Positions 38,873 to 46,931 of a stretch of 64,000 bases of DNA are shown in pieces. Location: positions 124,001 to 188,000 of the forward strand of contig NZ_LIFX01000013.1 in the NCBI RefSeq assembly GCF_001297775.1. Reading direction: 5' to 3'. The notes beneath the pieces are model-generated. The model was not told the DNA's origin. It ran no database searches and was given only the letters and a program-made list of their open reading frames with translations. The first letter of the stretch is position 1. Each line of letters starts with the position of its first letter. The position numbers and the translations under genes were made by a program. This DNA comes from Trabulsiella odontotermitis. Lineage in GTDB: Bacteria > Pseudomonadota > Gammaproteobacteria > Enterobacterales > Enterobacteriaceae.

Positions 38873-38938
38873 GTTCCCGGAGTCATAAGAAAAATAAATA
38901 GTGACGCGCTTCGCAACCTGCATTCTGCACAATTTCTA

Positions 38939-38955
38939 AACTGGTACGCTGAGTT
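38939..38955 (+). promoter_or_regulatory. FadR operator of fadD
   Basis: AACTGGTACGCTGAGTT fits the 17-bp FadR consensus (AnCTGGTCnGAnnnGTT). It lies 73-89 nt upstream of the fadD start. FadR is encoded at 58689 in this window and represses fadD without long-chain acyl-CoA. Confidence 0.7.
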
Positions 38956-39027
38956 AATATTATGTTAACACGTTGTTTATTAATTGGGGTTGCGATGACG
39001 ACGATTCGAAAAGTTAGAGGTGATGCA

Positions 39028-40713
39028 TTGAAGAAGGTTTGGCTTAACCGATATCCCGCGGATGTTCCGGCGGAAATCAATCCTGATCGTTATCAATCCC
39101 TGGTTGAGCTGTTCGAACATTCAACCACCCGCTATGCCGACCAGCCTGCGTTCATCAACATGGGCGAAGTCATGACTTTCCGCAAGCTGGAAGAGCGCAG
39201 CCGCGCATTTGCCGCGTATCTCCAGCAAGGACTGGGCTTACAGAAGGGCGACCGGGTGGCATTAATGATGCCAAACCTGTTGCAGTATCCGGTGGCGCTG
39301 TTCGGTATTTTGCGCGCCGGGATGATTGTGGTGAACGTCAACCCGCTGTACACCCCGCGTGAACTTGAGCATCAACTGAACGACAGCGGCGCGGCAGCGA
39401 TCATCATCGTCTCGAACTTTGCCCACACGCTGGAAAAAGTGGTCGATAAAACCCAGGTAAAGCACGTGATCCTGACGCGCATGGGCGACCAGCTTTCTGC
39501 CACCAAAGGCACCCTCGTGAACTTTGTGGTCAAGTATGTGAAGCGCCTGGTGCCGAAATACCATCTGCCGGACGCGATCTCTTTTCGCCGTGCGTTGCAG
39601 CAGGGCTACCGCATGCAGTACGTGAAACCGGAAATCGTCTCTGACGATCTGGCTTTCCTGCAATATACCGGCGGTACCACGGGCGTCGCCAAAGGCGCGA
39701 TGCTGACACACCGCAACATGCTGGCAAACATTGAACAGGTGAATGCCACCTACGGCCCGTTGCTGCATCGTGGTAAAGAGCTGGTGGTCACGCCGCTGCC
39801 GCTGTATCACATCTTTGCGTTAACCATTAACTGCCTGCTGTTTATTGAACTCGGCGGGCAGAATTTATTGATCACCAACCCGCGCGACATTCCGGGGCTG
39901 GTGAAAGAGTTGGCGAAATATCCGTTCACCGCGATGACCGGTGTGAACACGTTATTTAACGCGCTGCTGAATAACAAAGAGTTCCAGCAACTGGATTTTT
40001 CTTCGCTGCATCTCTCTGCGGGCGGCGGTATGCCGGTGCAGCAGGTGGTGGCTGAGCGCTGGTTTAAACTCACCGGGCAGTATCTGCTGGAAGGGTACGG
40101 GCTGACCGAATGCGCGCCGCTGGTGAGCGTAAACCCGCATGACATCGACTATCACAGCGGCAGCATTGGTCTGCCGGTGCCATCCACCGAAGCCAAACTG
40201 GTGGATGAAGATGACAACGAGGTGCCGCACGGCGAGCCTGGCGAACTGTGTGTCAAAGGGCCTCAGGTGATGCTCGGCTACTGGCAGCGCCCGGATGCCA
40301 CCGACGAAATCGTCAAAGACGGCTGGCTGCATACCGGTGACATCGCGGTGATGGATGACGAAGGTTTCCTGCGTATTGTCGATCGCAAGAAAGACATGAT
40401 TCTGGTCTCCGGTTTCAATGTCTATCCGAACGAGATTGAAGACGTGGTGATGCAGCATCCTGGCGTGCAGGAAGTGGCCGCTGTCGGTGTGCCGTCCGGC
40501 TCCAGCGGTGAAACGGTCAAGATTTTTGTGGTCAAAAAGGATGCGTCGCTGACCGAAGAGGCGCTGGTGACTTTCTGTCGCCGTCAGCTTACCGGTTACA
40601 AAGTGCCGAAACTGGTGGAGTTCCGCGAAGAGCTGCCGAAATCCAACGTCGGAAAAATTTTACGACGAGAACTACGTGACGAAGCGCGCGCCAGAGTAGA
40701 CAATAAAGACTGA
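39028..40713 (+). CDS. fadD: Long-chain acyl-CoA synthetase FadD
   Basis: 561 residues, the E. coli length. Activates imported long-chain fatty acids to acyl-CoA at the inner membrane. P-loop [12 protein letters not shown] and the FACS signature [19 protein letters not shown] are intact. The start is TTG at 39028, with GAGGTG 7 nt upstream, as in E. coli; an in-frame ATG at 38995 is an alternative. Confidence 0.95.
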   Translation: MKKVWLNRYPADVPAEINPDRYQSLVELFEHSTTRYADQPAFINMGEVMTFRKLEERSRAFAAYLQQGLGLQKGDRVALMMPNLLQYPVALFGILRAGMIVVNVNPLYTPRELEHQLNDSGAAAIIIVSNFAHTLEKVVDKTQVKHVILTRMGDQLSATKGTLVNFVVKYVKRLVPKYHLPDAISFRRALQQGYRMQYVKPEIVSDDLAFLQYTGGTTGVAKGAMLTHRNMLANIEQVNATYGPLLHRGKELVVTPLPLYHIFALTINCLLFIELGGQNLLITNPRDIPGLVKELAKYPFTAMTGVNTLFNALLNNKEFQQLDFSSLHLSAGGGMPVQQVVAERWFKLTGQYLLEGYGLTECAPLVSVNPHDIDYHSGSIGLPVPSTEAKLVDEDDNEVPHGEPGELCVKGPQVMLGYWQRPDATDEIVKDGWLHTGDIAVMDDEGFLRIVDRKKDMILVSGFNVYPNEIEDVVMQHPGVQEVAAVGVPSGSSGETVKIFVVKKDASLTEEALVTFCRRQLTGYKVPKLVEFREELPKSNVGKILRRELRDEARARVDNKD

Positions 40714-40734
40714 GCTTCGAGACAGTCGCCCTGA

Positions 40735-40759
40735 CGCCGGTTCTGCCGGCGTTTTTTTT
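40735..40759 (+). terminator. fadD terminator and U8 element of rnd
   Basis: CGCCGG / CCGGCG stem followed by exactly eight T, ending 23 nt before the rnd start codon. In E. coli rnd, a U8 tract after such a stem is reported to be needed for efficient translation of RNase D, and it is kept here. Confidence 0.8.
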
Positions 40760-40781
40760 GGCGCAACACAGAGAGAATGAT

Positions 40782-41909
40782 TTGAACTATCAGATGATCA
40801 CCACCAACGATGCGCTCCAGCGGCTGTGTGAAACAGCGCGCCACGCCTCGTCCGTCGCCCTCGATACCGAATTCGTACGCACCCGCACCTATTACCCGCA
40901 ACTGGGTCTGATCCAGCTGTTCGACGGTGAACAACTGGCGCTCATCGATCCCCTGAGCATCACCGAATGGGCACCGATGCGCAAGCTGCTGTTAGATAAA
41001 AACGTCACCAAATTTCTCCATGCCGGTAGCGAAGACCTGGAAGTATTCCTCAATGCGTTTGGTCTGCTGCCGCAACCACTGATCGACACGCAGATCCTGG
41101 CAGCGTTTTGTGGTCGTCCGATGTCGTGGGGTTTTGCGGCGATGGTGGAGGAGTACACCGGTTTAACGCTCGACAAGAGCGAGTCGCGCACCGACTGGCT
41201 GGCACGCCCGTTGACGGAACGTCAGTGCGATTATGCCGCGGCTGACGTCTGGTATTTACTGCCTATTGCGAAAAAGCTGATGGCGGAAACCGACAGCGCC
41301 GGCTGGTTGCCTGCCGCCCTTGATGAATGCCAGCTGATGATGCAGCGCCGTCAGGAGGTGCTCGACCCGGCTGATGCCTGGCGCGACATTGGCAACGCCT
41401 GGCAATTACGTACGCGTCAGCTCGCCTGTCTGCAACTGCTGGCAGACTGGCGTCTGCGTAAAGCGCGTGAGCGCAATCTGGCGGTCAATTTTGTCGTGCG
41501 CGAAGAGCACCTGTGGGCCGTGGCGCGCTATATGCCGTCGTCCATGGGCGAGCTCGACAGCCTGGGCCTTTCCGGCAGCGAAATCCGTTTCCACGGCAAG
41601 ACGCTGCTGAGCCTGGTGGCGAAAGCCGCCGCGCTGCCGGATGATCAACTGCCGGAGGCGTTACAGAATCTGGTCGATATGCCGGGTTACCGCAAAGTGT
41701 TTAAAGAGATCAAAGCGCTGGTGCAGGTAGTCAGTAGTGAGAAGGGCGTCAGTGCAGAGATGCTGGCGTCGCGTCGGCAGATCAACCAGTTGCTGAACTG
41801 GCACTGGGCGCTGAGACCGCAAAACGGGTTACCTGAGATGGTGTCTGGCTGGCGGGGAGAATTGATGGCCGATCGTCTGAAAACGCTGCTGGACGCGTAT
41901 CCGCGCTAA
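40782..41909 (+). CDS. rnd: Ribonuclease D
   Basis: 375 residues. 3'-5' exoribonuclease for tRNA and small-RNA 3' maturation. DEDD exonuclease residues in ALDTEFVRT, HAGSEDLEVF and YAAADVWYLL, followed by two HRDC domains. The start is UUG at 40782, matching E. coli and giving LNYQMITT; the usual ribosome site is weak, consistent with dependence on the upstream U8 tract. Confidence 0.94.
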   Translation: MNYQMITTNDALQRLCETARHASSVALDTEFVRTRTYYPQLGLIQLFDGEQLALIDPLSITEWAPMRKLLLDKNVTKFLHAGSEDLEVFLNAFGLLPQPLIDTQILAAFCGRPMSWGFAAMVEEYTGLTLDKSESRTDWLARPLTERQCDYAAADVWYLLPIAKKLMAETDSAGWLPAALDECQLMMQRRQEVLDPADAWRDIGNAWQLRTRQLACLQLLADWRLRKARERNLAVNFVVREEHLWAVARYMPSSMGELDSLGLSGSEIRFHGKTLLSLVAKAAALPDDQLPEALQNLVDMPGYRKVFKEIKALVQVVSSEKGVSAEMLASRRQINQLLNWHWALRPQNGLPEMVSGWRGELMADRLKTLLDAYPR

Positions 41910-41912
41910 TAT

Positions 41913-41977
41913 ATGCCGGGCAAACAAGGTGCCGCCCGGCGAATCCCCCGGCGGCGCTACGCTTGCCGGGGCTACGT
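41913..41977. repeat. REP/BIME-like element between rnd and minE
   Basis: Two inverted GC-rich repeats back to back: GCCGGGC...GCCCGGC (41914-41939) and CCCCGGCGGCGCTACG...CCGGGG followed by CTACG (41946-41976). The GGCGCTACGCTT core is that of enterobacterial REP sequences. It separates convergent rnd and minE. Confidence 0.75.
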
Positions 41978-41979
41978 GC

Positions 41980-42249
41980 TCAGGATTTTGACTCTTCCGT
42001 TTCTGGCAACGTGACGTTGAGCTCCAGAATCGAAATATCCCCATCTTTCTGCTCAAGCTGAACGGTGACCATTTCCGGATCAATCTGCACATACTTGCAA
42101 ATCACTTCCAGAATGTCTTTTCTCAGCTGTGGCAGGTAATGCGGTTCTGCGTCGCTGCGACGGCGTTCCGCCACGATAATCTGTAACCGCTCTTTCGCGA
42201 TGTTAGCGGTGTTCTTTTTTCGTGAGAGAAAAAAGTCGAGTAATGCCAT
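41980..42249 (-). CDS. minE: Cell division topological specificity factor MinE
   Basis: 89 residues. N-terminal MinD-binding and membrane-targeting segment ([23 protein letters not shown]) and a C-terminal dimerisation domain. Drives MinCD oscillation so that division occurs at midcell. One residue longer than E. coli and nearly identical. 3 nt after minD. Confidence 0.96.
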   Translation of the reverse strand: MALLDFFLSRKKNTANIAKERLQIIVAERRRSDAEPHYLPQLRKDILEVICKYVQIDPEMVTVQLEQKDGDISILELNVTLPETEESKS

Positions 42250-42252
42250 AAT

Positions 42253-43065
42253 TTATCCTCCGAACAGGCGTTTGAGGAAACCTTTCTTCTCTTCTTCTAC
42301 GAAGCGGAAAGGACGTTCTTCTCCCAGAAGACGTTCCACTGCGTCGGCATAGGCTTTCCCTGCATCCGACGTATCATCCAGAATAACCGGCTCACCCTGG
42401 TTGGACGCCCGCAGTACGGACTGGTCTTCCGGGATGACGCCAACGAGTTTAATGCGCAGAATTTCCAGCACATCTTCCATGCTCAGCATGTCGCCACGGT
42501 TAACGCGACCCGGATTGTAACGGGTCAACAACAGGTGCTCTTTGATAGGATCTTCGCCGTTCTCGGCGCGACGGGATTTTGACGCCAGAATGCCAAGAAT
42601 ACGGTCTGAGTCACGCACGGAAGAGACTTCCGGGTTGGTGGTGATAATCGCTTCATCGGCGAAGTAGAGCGCCATCAGCGCGCCAGTTTCGATACCGGCC
42701 GGGGAGTCACAGACGATGAAATCGAATTCCATCGTTTTCAGGTCGTCCAGCACTTTCGCCACCCCTTCGCGGGTGAGGGCGTCTTTGTCACGCGTCTGAG
42801 AGGCGGGCAAAATAAAGAGGTTCTCAGTGCGCTTGTCTTTAATCAGCGCCTGGTTCAGCGTTGCATCGCCCTGAATGACGTTAACGAAGTCATAGACCAC
42901 GCGACGTTCACAACCCATGATCAGGTCGAGGTTACGCAGCCCGATATCAAAATCGATAACGACAGTTTTCTTTCCCTTCTGGGCCAAACCAGTAGCGATG
43001 GCCGCGCTGGAGGTGGTCTTGCCAACGCCTCCTTTACCCGAAGTCACAACAATAATGCGTGCCAT
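42253..43065 (-). CDS. minD: Septum site-determining ATPase MinD
   Basis: 270 residues. Deviant Walker A GKGGVGKT (residues 10-17) and a C-terminal amphipathic membrane-targeting helix (EEEKKGFLKRLFGG). Binds membrane as an ATP dimer and recruits MinC. Confidence 0.97.
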   Translation of the reverse strand: MARIIVVTSGKGGVGKTTSSAAIATGLAQKGKKTVVIDFDIGLRNLDLIMGCERRVVYDFVNVIQGDATLNQALIKDKRTENLFILPASQTRDKDALTREGVAKVLDDLKTMEFDFIVCDSPAGIETGALMALYFADEAIITTNPEVSSVRDSDRILGILASKSRRAENGEDPIKEHLLLTRYNPGRVNRGDMLSMEDVLEILRIKLVGVIPEDQSVLRASNQGEPVILDDTSDAGKAYADAVERLLGEERPFRFVEEEKKGFLKRLFGG

Positions 43066-43088
43066 AGAAATTCCTTGTTAAAAAGGGA

Positions 43089-43790
43089 TCAATTCAACGG
43101 TTGAACAGTCAAAGCGTCGTCTGCCAGTTGCAGTCGCGCCGCTTTGCCATAAAATTCGGCCGGGATGTTATCGCTCAGCCAGTATTGCCCTGCGATGGAA
43201 ACCAGTTCCGCGGCAAGGTGAGTACAGAATATTTGTGCTTCTCTGTCACCGCCAGCGCCTGCCAGCGCGCGTCCACGCATCATGCCATAAACATGGATGT
43301 TGCCATCGGCAATAAGTTCCGCGCCTGCGCTCACGTGGCTCGTCACAATCAGATCACATTGTGGTGCATAAATCCGCTGACCGGAACGAACCGGAGCGTC
43401 AATCAATCGTGTTTTTGTGACGGGAGTAACATCTGGCGGTGGAGCAGGGGGTGTTTTTGCCGCGGCAGCGCGAGAAACTTTCTCTTTCCCTTCAGTCAGT
43501 AAGGGAATTCCTGCACTGTCGATTTCCGCTTTCAGCTTGCCGTTTTTGCAGCCGCTGACGCCCATAATGCGCAGGCCAGTTTCGCTAATGACCTGTTGAA
43601 GCGGTTGCCAGGAAACCGCGTCGTCGAGGTTGCTGATATTAACGACCACCGGTGCATGGCGAAGAAAAGCCGGAGCCTGGGCGATTTTGTCTTCTAACGC
43701 CTGACGAATAACCTCGGGTTTTGCTTCATGCAAATGGAGGACTGATAAGGTGAAGCTACTGCCTTTCAATTCTAGTGGCGTCTGTGACAT
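43089..43790 (-). CDS. minC: Septum formation inhibitor MinC
   Basis: 233 residues. N-terminal FtsZ-inhibiting domain, a Pro/Ala-rich linker (about 105-120, [15 protein letters not shown]) that is the main point of divergence from E. coli, and a conserved beta-helix C-terminal domain ([16 protein letters not shown]). ATG at 43790 is preferred to an upstream in-frame TTG at 43805. First gene of minCDE. Confidence 0.95.
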   Translation of the reverse strand: MSQTPLELKGSSFTLSVLHLHEAKPEVIRQALEDKIAQAPAFLRHAPVVVNISNLDDAVSWQPLQQVISETGLRIMGVSGCKNGKLKAEIDSAGIPLLTEGKEKVSRAAAAKTPPAPPPDVTPVTKTRLIDAPVRSGQRIYAPQCDLIVTSHVSAGAELIADGNIHVYGMMRGRALAGAGGDREAQIFCTHLAAELVSIAGQYWLSDNIPAEFYGKAARLQLADDALTVQPLN

Positions 43791-43916
43791 CCTGGCCTTA
43801 CTCAATTTTCACATTATCAACCGCCGAAGTGCGGTGATATTCCGAAGACTATCTGGCATGTTATAGTCAGTCATATATTGAGGCAAGTAACCACCAGATT
43901 AATTCAGAGTAAAAGT

Positions 43917-44192
43917 ATGTTTTGTGTGATCTACCGAAGTTCAAAACGTGACCAGACCTATTTATATGTCGAAAAAAAGGACGATTTCTCGCGTGTACCG
44001 GAAGAACTGCTGCGCGGGTTCGGTCAGCCACAGCTGGCGATGGTCCTGCCACTGGACGGCCGTAAGAAACTGGTCAATGCTGATCTCGATAAAGTAAAAC
44101 AGGCGCTGGTCGATCAAGGCTATTATTTACAACTCCCGCCGCCGCCAGAAAATCTCCTCAAGCAACACCTGAGCGCGGCCGCGAAAAAATAA
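43917..44192 (+). CDS. ycgL: YcgL-domain protein
   Basis: 91-residue soluble protein with the YcgL fold ([28 protein letters not shown]-type start, [18 protein letters not shown]). No known activity. ATG at 43917 is the conserved start, although upstream in-frame ATG exists at 43878. Divergent from minC and followed 13 nt later by ycgM. Confidence 0.9.
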   Translation: MFCVIYRSSKRDQTYLYVEKKDDFSRVPEELLRGFGQPQLAMVLPLDGRKKLVNADLDKVKQALVDQGYYLQLPPPPENLLKQHLSAAAKK

Positions 44193-44205
44193 TCAGGGGA
44201 ATATA

Positions 44206-44865
44206 ATGTATCAACATCATAACTGGCAGGGCGCACTGCTGGATTACCCGGTCAGTAAAGTTGTCTGCGTTGGCAGTAATTACGCTAAGCATATTAAAGA
44301 AATGGGCAGCGAAACGCCGGATGAGCCGGTGCTGTTTATTAAACCGGAAACGGCGCTGTGTGATATTCACCAGCCGCTGGTGATCCCGCAAGGACTGGGT
44401 TCAGTGCATCACGAAGTGGAGCTGGCGGTGCTGATTGGCGCGACGCTGCGTCAGGCCACGGAAGAGCACGTCCAGAAAGCGATTGCCGGATATGGTGTGG
44501 CGCTGGATCTGACCCTGCGCGATGTGCAGGGCAAAATGAAAAAAGCCGGTCAGCCGTGGGAAAAAGCCAAAGGTTTTGATAATTCCTGCCCGATCTCCGG
44601 GTTTATTCCGGCGGGAGAATTTAACGGCGATGCGCAAAATACCACGCTCGGTCTGAAAGTGAATGGCACGGTGCGCCAGCAGGGCAGTACGGCGGATATG
44701 ATCCACAAAATCGTACCGCTGATTGCCTACATGAGCCGTTACTTCACTCTCAAGCCCGGCGACGTCATTCTGACCGGTACCCCGGAAGGCGTCGGCCCGC
44801 TCGCCAGCGGCGATGAACTGGAAGTCAGTCTGAACGGCGTGTCTCTCACCACACGCGTGCTGTAA
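44206..44865 (+). CDS. ycgM: YcgM, fumarylacetoacetate hydrolase-family protein
   Basis: 219 residues. FAH-family fold with metal ligands in HHEVELAV and the catalytic-region phrase VILTGTPEGVGPL. Homologues act as oxaloacetate decarboxylase or acylpyruvate hydrolase; the enterobacterial substrate is not certain. Confidence 0.9.
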   Translation: MYQHHNWQGALLDYPVSKVVCVGSNYAKHIKEMGSETPDEPVLFIKPETALCDIHQPLVIPQGLGSVHHEVELAVLIGATLRQATEEHVQKAIAGYGVALDLTLRDVQGKMKKAGQPWEKAKGFDNSCPISGFIPAGEFNGDAQNTTLGLKVNGTVRQQGSTADMIHKIVPLIAYMSRYFTLKPGDVILTGTPEGVGPLASGDELEVSLNGVSLTTRVL

Positions 44866-44943
44866 CCTTTCTGTGCCGCCCTTTCGGGCGGCAAAACTTG
44901 CATCGACGTGCCAGACTGGTTATAAGGTGCACCCTGGTTTTCA

Positions 44944-45405
44944 ATGGCGGACATCCTGATGAGCGAAACACCCTTCTGGCAACGTAAAACTCTCGACGAC
45001 ATGACAGACGCCGAGTGGGAGTCGCTGTGCGATGGCTGCGGGCAGTGCTGCCTGCACAAACTGATGGATGAAGATACCGATGAAATTTACTTCACCAACG
45101 TCGCCTGCAAACAGCTCAACATCAAAACCTGCCAGTGCCGGAACTACGAGAAGCGTTTCGACTATGAGCCGGACTGCATCAAACTCACCCGCGAAAACCT
45201 GCCGACGTTCGAATGGCTGCCGCACACCTGCGCTTATCGCCTGCTGGCCGAAGGCAAACCGCTGCCGAAGTGGCACCCGCTGCTTACCGGCTCAAAAGCC
45301 GCCATGCACGGTGAGCGAATTTCCGTCCGCCATATCGCGGTGAGAGAATCCGAGGTAAGAGACTGGCAGGATCATATTTTGAATAAGCCCGAATGGGCTG
45401 ACTAA
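44944..45405 (+). CDS. ycgN: YcgN, UPF0260 cysteine-cluster protein
   Basis: 153 residues with a dense cysteine cluster ([11 protein letters not shown] at about 29-39, [11 protein letters not shown] at about 54-66) typical of the YkgJ/CxxCxxCC family that may bind Fe-S or zinc. Same length as E. coli YcgN. Marks the last core gene before the accessory segment. Confidence 0.9.
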   Translation: MADILMSETPFWQRKTLDDMTDAEWESLCDGCGQCCLHKLMDEDTDEIYFTNVACKQLNIKTCQCRNYEKRFDYEPDCIKLTRENLPTFEWLPHTCAYRLLAEGKPLPKWHPLLTGSKAAMHGERISVRHIAVRESEVRDWQDHILNKPEWAD

Positions 45406-45574
45406 CGGCTAACCCGCCACGCCACGTCTTTCAGCACCTCTCGTGCTGTCTGACTGATACGCCCAACTGAAAGAAGTTGGCTAAATCAAAATGAGCTGAG
45501 CAGGTAGCCGCTTTTTTAGCCGCAGTGCAGCTACCAGCGCCACTATCTGTTTCTTCGCAGTACAGGATCTGAAT
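45406..45574. other. Intergenic junction of core and accessory DNA
   Basis: 170 nt with hairpins AGCAC/GTGCT (near 45434-45448) and CCAAC/GTTGG (near 45473-45490), and GGTAGC...GCTACC (45503-45535) around a T6 tract. No gene or named element recognised. Confidence 0.4.
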
Positions 45575-46657
45575 TTATGAAATCAGCAGGTGACTGGCTG
45601 CGTTGAAGATCTCCACTGCGGAAGTCTCATCTACCCGCTTGCCTGGAGACAGTAGCTGAACTGCATTGTCATAGTCCGGTCCCCACAACGTGTTGTTGTC
45701 CTCGCCATTGAGACTGATTTTGTTGTTATAGATACATACCAGTTTTTTATTGAAAGCCCGGCAGAGATGAACAATCGATGTGTCTGTCGAGATAACTACA
45801 TCGGCGAGTTTGACTATTGCTGCTGCCTGCTCAAAGTCGGGGAGGCTAAATCGGATATGCCTCCCGTCATCCGGGATCTGTGCGATCTGGCTCTGTAAAC
45901 CGATGATGAAAGGTTTTGCATTAAACGTGTCGTTACAGAGTGCGCATAAGGTATTAATCTGCGCAAAACTCATGTTCCGGGTTTCTTCCGTGCCGTATGG
46001 ATTAATAACAATGATTTTTTGGTTACCATGCTGTTTTGCAAACGCTTGCGCGTCATGCATCGACTGCTCATTAACATCTACAAAATAATCGATTGTATTA
46101 ACAGGAAGCTGTAACGCGTGAGCGACAGCAATATGCCGCGCAGATACATGTTGGCGGGATTTTGGATGATTCAGTGATGTATCATATATTCGTGCAAATT
46201 GGTTAATGCCTAATGTGTGTTCAGGCGAACAATATTTGATGATATTTAAACGCGTCAGGCTATGATGGTCAATATTTTCAATGTCGATCAGCAAATCGTA
46301 TTCTTCTTGTTTGATAGCGGAAAGCATAAGCTGATCTTCATGGTTATTTTTGAATAAGTAAAAATGTTCTACAAACGGTAAGTGTTGCAGAATGACGCTG
46401 TTACGCGCTTCAGCGATGACTGAAACTCTATAGCCATAATCATGTAACACCTTGATTAATCCAGTCATTACGATGGCGTCGCCGATGCCTTTGCCTATCA
46501 TCATAATGATAATCGTTTTAATTTCAGAAGGGCGTAACAACGTTTTCTTTCTCATGTAATTATCATGAGAAATCATTCGCAGCCTTATTTTTAAGCGGGT
46601 TGTTGCCAGATTTCTTTTTCGGTTGAGATACTTTACTTTTCCAATGAAGCTATTCAT
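45575..46657 (-). CDS. Glycosyltransferase family 9 (heptosyltransferase-like) protein
   Basis: 360 residues. GT-B fold protein of the WaaC/WaaF/WaaQ family: MIGKGIGDAIVMTGLIKVL near residue 48 is the N-terminal nucleotide-sugar motif region, IIVINPYGTEE opens the second domain, and ISTDTSIVHLCRAF is the donor-binding motif. No membrane span. The coding sequence is visibly AT-richer than its neighbours, suggesting transfer. ATG at 46657 overlaps the stop of the upstream 39-codon ORF; in-frame ATG at 46681 is an alternative. Target glycan, probably LPS core or O-antigen, is unknown. Confidence 0.75.
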   Translation of the reverse strand: MNSFIGKVKYLNRKRNLATTRLKIRLRMISHDNYMRKKTLLRPSEIKTIIIMMIGKGIGDAIVMTGLIKVLHDYGYRVSVIAEARNSVILQHLPFVEHFYLFKNNHEDQLMLSAIKQEEYDLLIDIENIDHHSLTRLNIIKYCSPEHTLGINQFARIYDTSLNHPKSRQHVSARHIAVAHALQLPVNTIDYFVDVNEQSMHDAQAFAKQHGNQKIIVINPYGTEETRNMSFAQINTLCALCNDTFNAKPFIIGLQSQIAQIPDDGRHIRFSLPDFEQAAAIVKLADVVISTDTSIVHLCRAFNKKLVCIYNNKISLNGEDNNTLWGPDYDNAVQLLSPGKRVDETSAVEIFNAASHLLIS

Positions 46658-46769
46658 ACGGACACTCTTCATCAACATCATCAGAGTCTTTGTCCTTGAT
46701 AAAAAAAGTCAGCACGATCTTCCCGACGACATACCAGGCGCACAGAAATAATACAATGTAGAGAAACAT
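46650..46769 (-). CDS. 39-residue single-span membrane protein with acidic tail
   Basis: Small frame: hydrophobic N-terminal helix (MFLYIVLFLCAWYVVGKIVL) then KDKDSDDVDEECPYE. AAGGA lies about 7 nt before the ATG, and its stop overlaps the start of the heptosyltransferase-like gene (ATGAATAG), showing coupling. A TATACAAT -10-like sequence lies about 40 nt upstream on the same strand. Family not recognised with certainty. Confidence 0.6.
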   Translation of the reverse strand: MFLYIVLFLCAWYVVGKIVLTFFIKDKDSDDVDEECPYE

Positions 46770-46890
46770 TAAAAGATCCTTTTCAGATGTTTTCCTATTG
46801 TATACCCGCAATTTGGGTTAAGCATTATTTTTGTGGAGAGATGTTCGTTTTGACAGAAATAGGCTAAAAAACAACCCATTTCAGAAGAAA

Positions 46891-46931
46891 TAAAAAAACG
46901 CCACCCGCTAGTGCCGGTGGCGTTTTTTTTA
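46891..46931 (-). terminator. Intrinsic terminator of the aerobactin operon
   Basis: ACGCCACC / GGTGGCGT stem with long A-run and T-run on either side, directly after the iutA stop. Confidence 0.9.

Noticed and set aside
45473-45500. IS200/IS605-type end hairpin after ycgN
   Set aside because: Only a 5-bp stem and no transposase fragment nearby.
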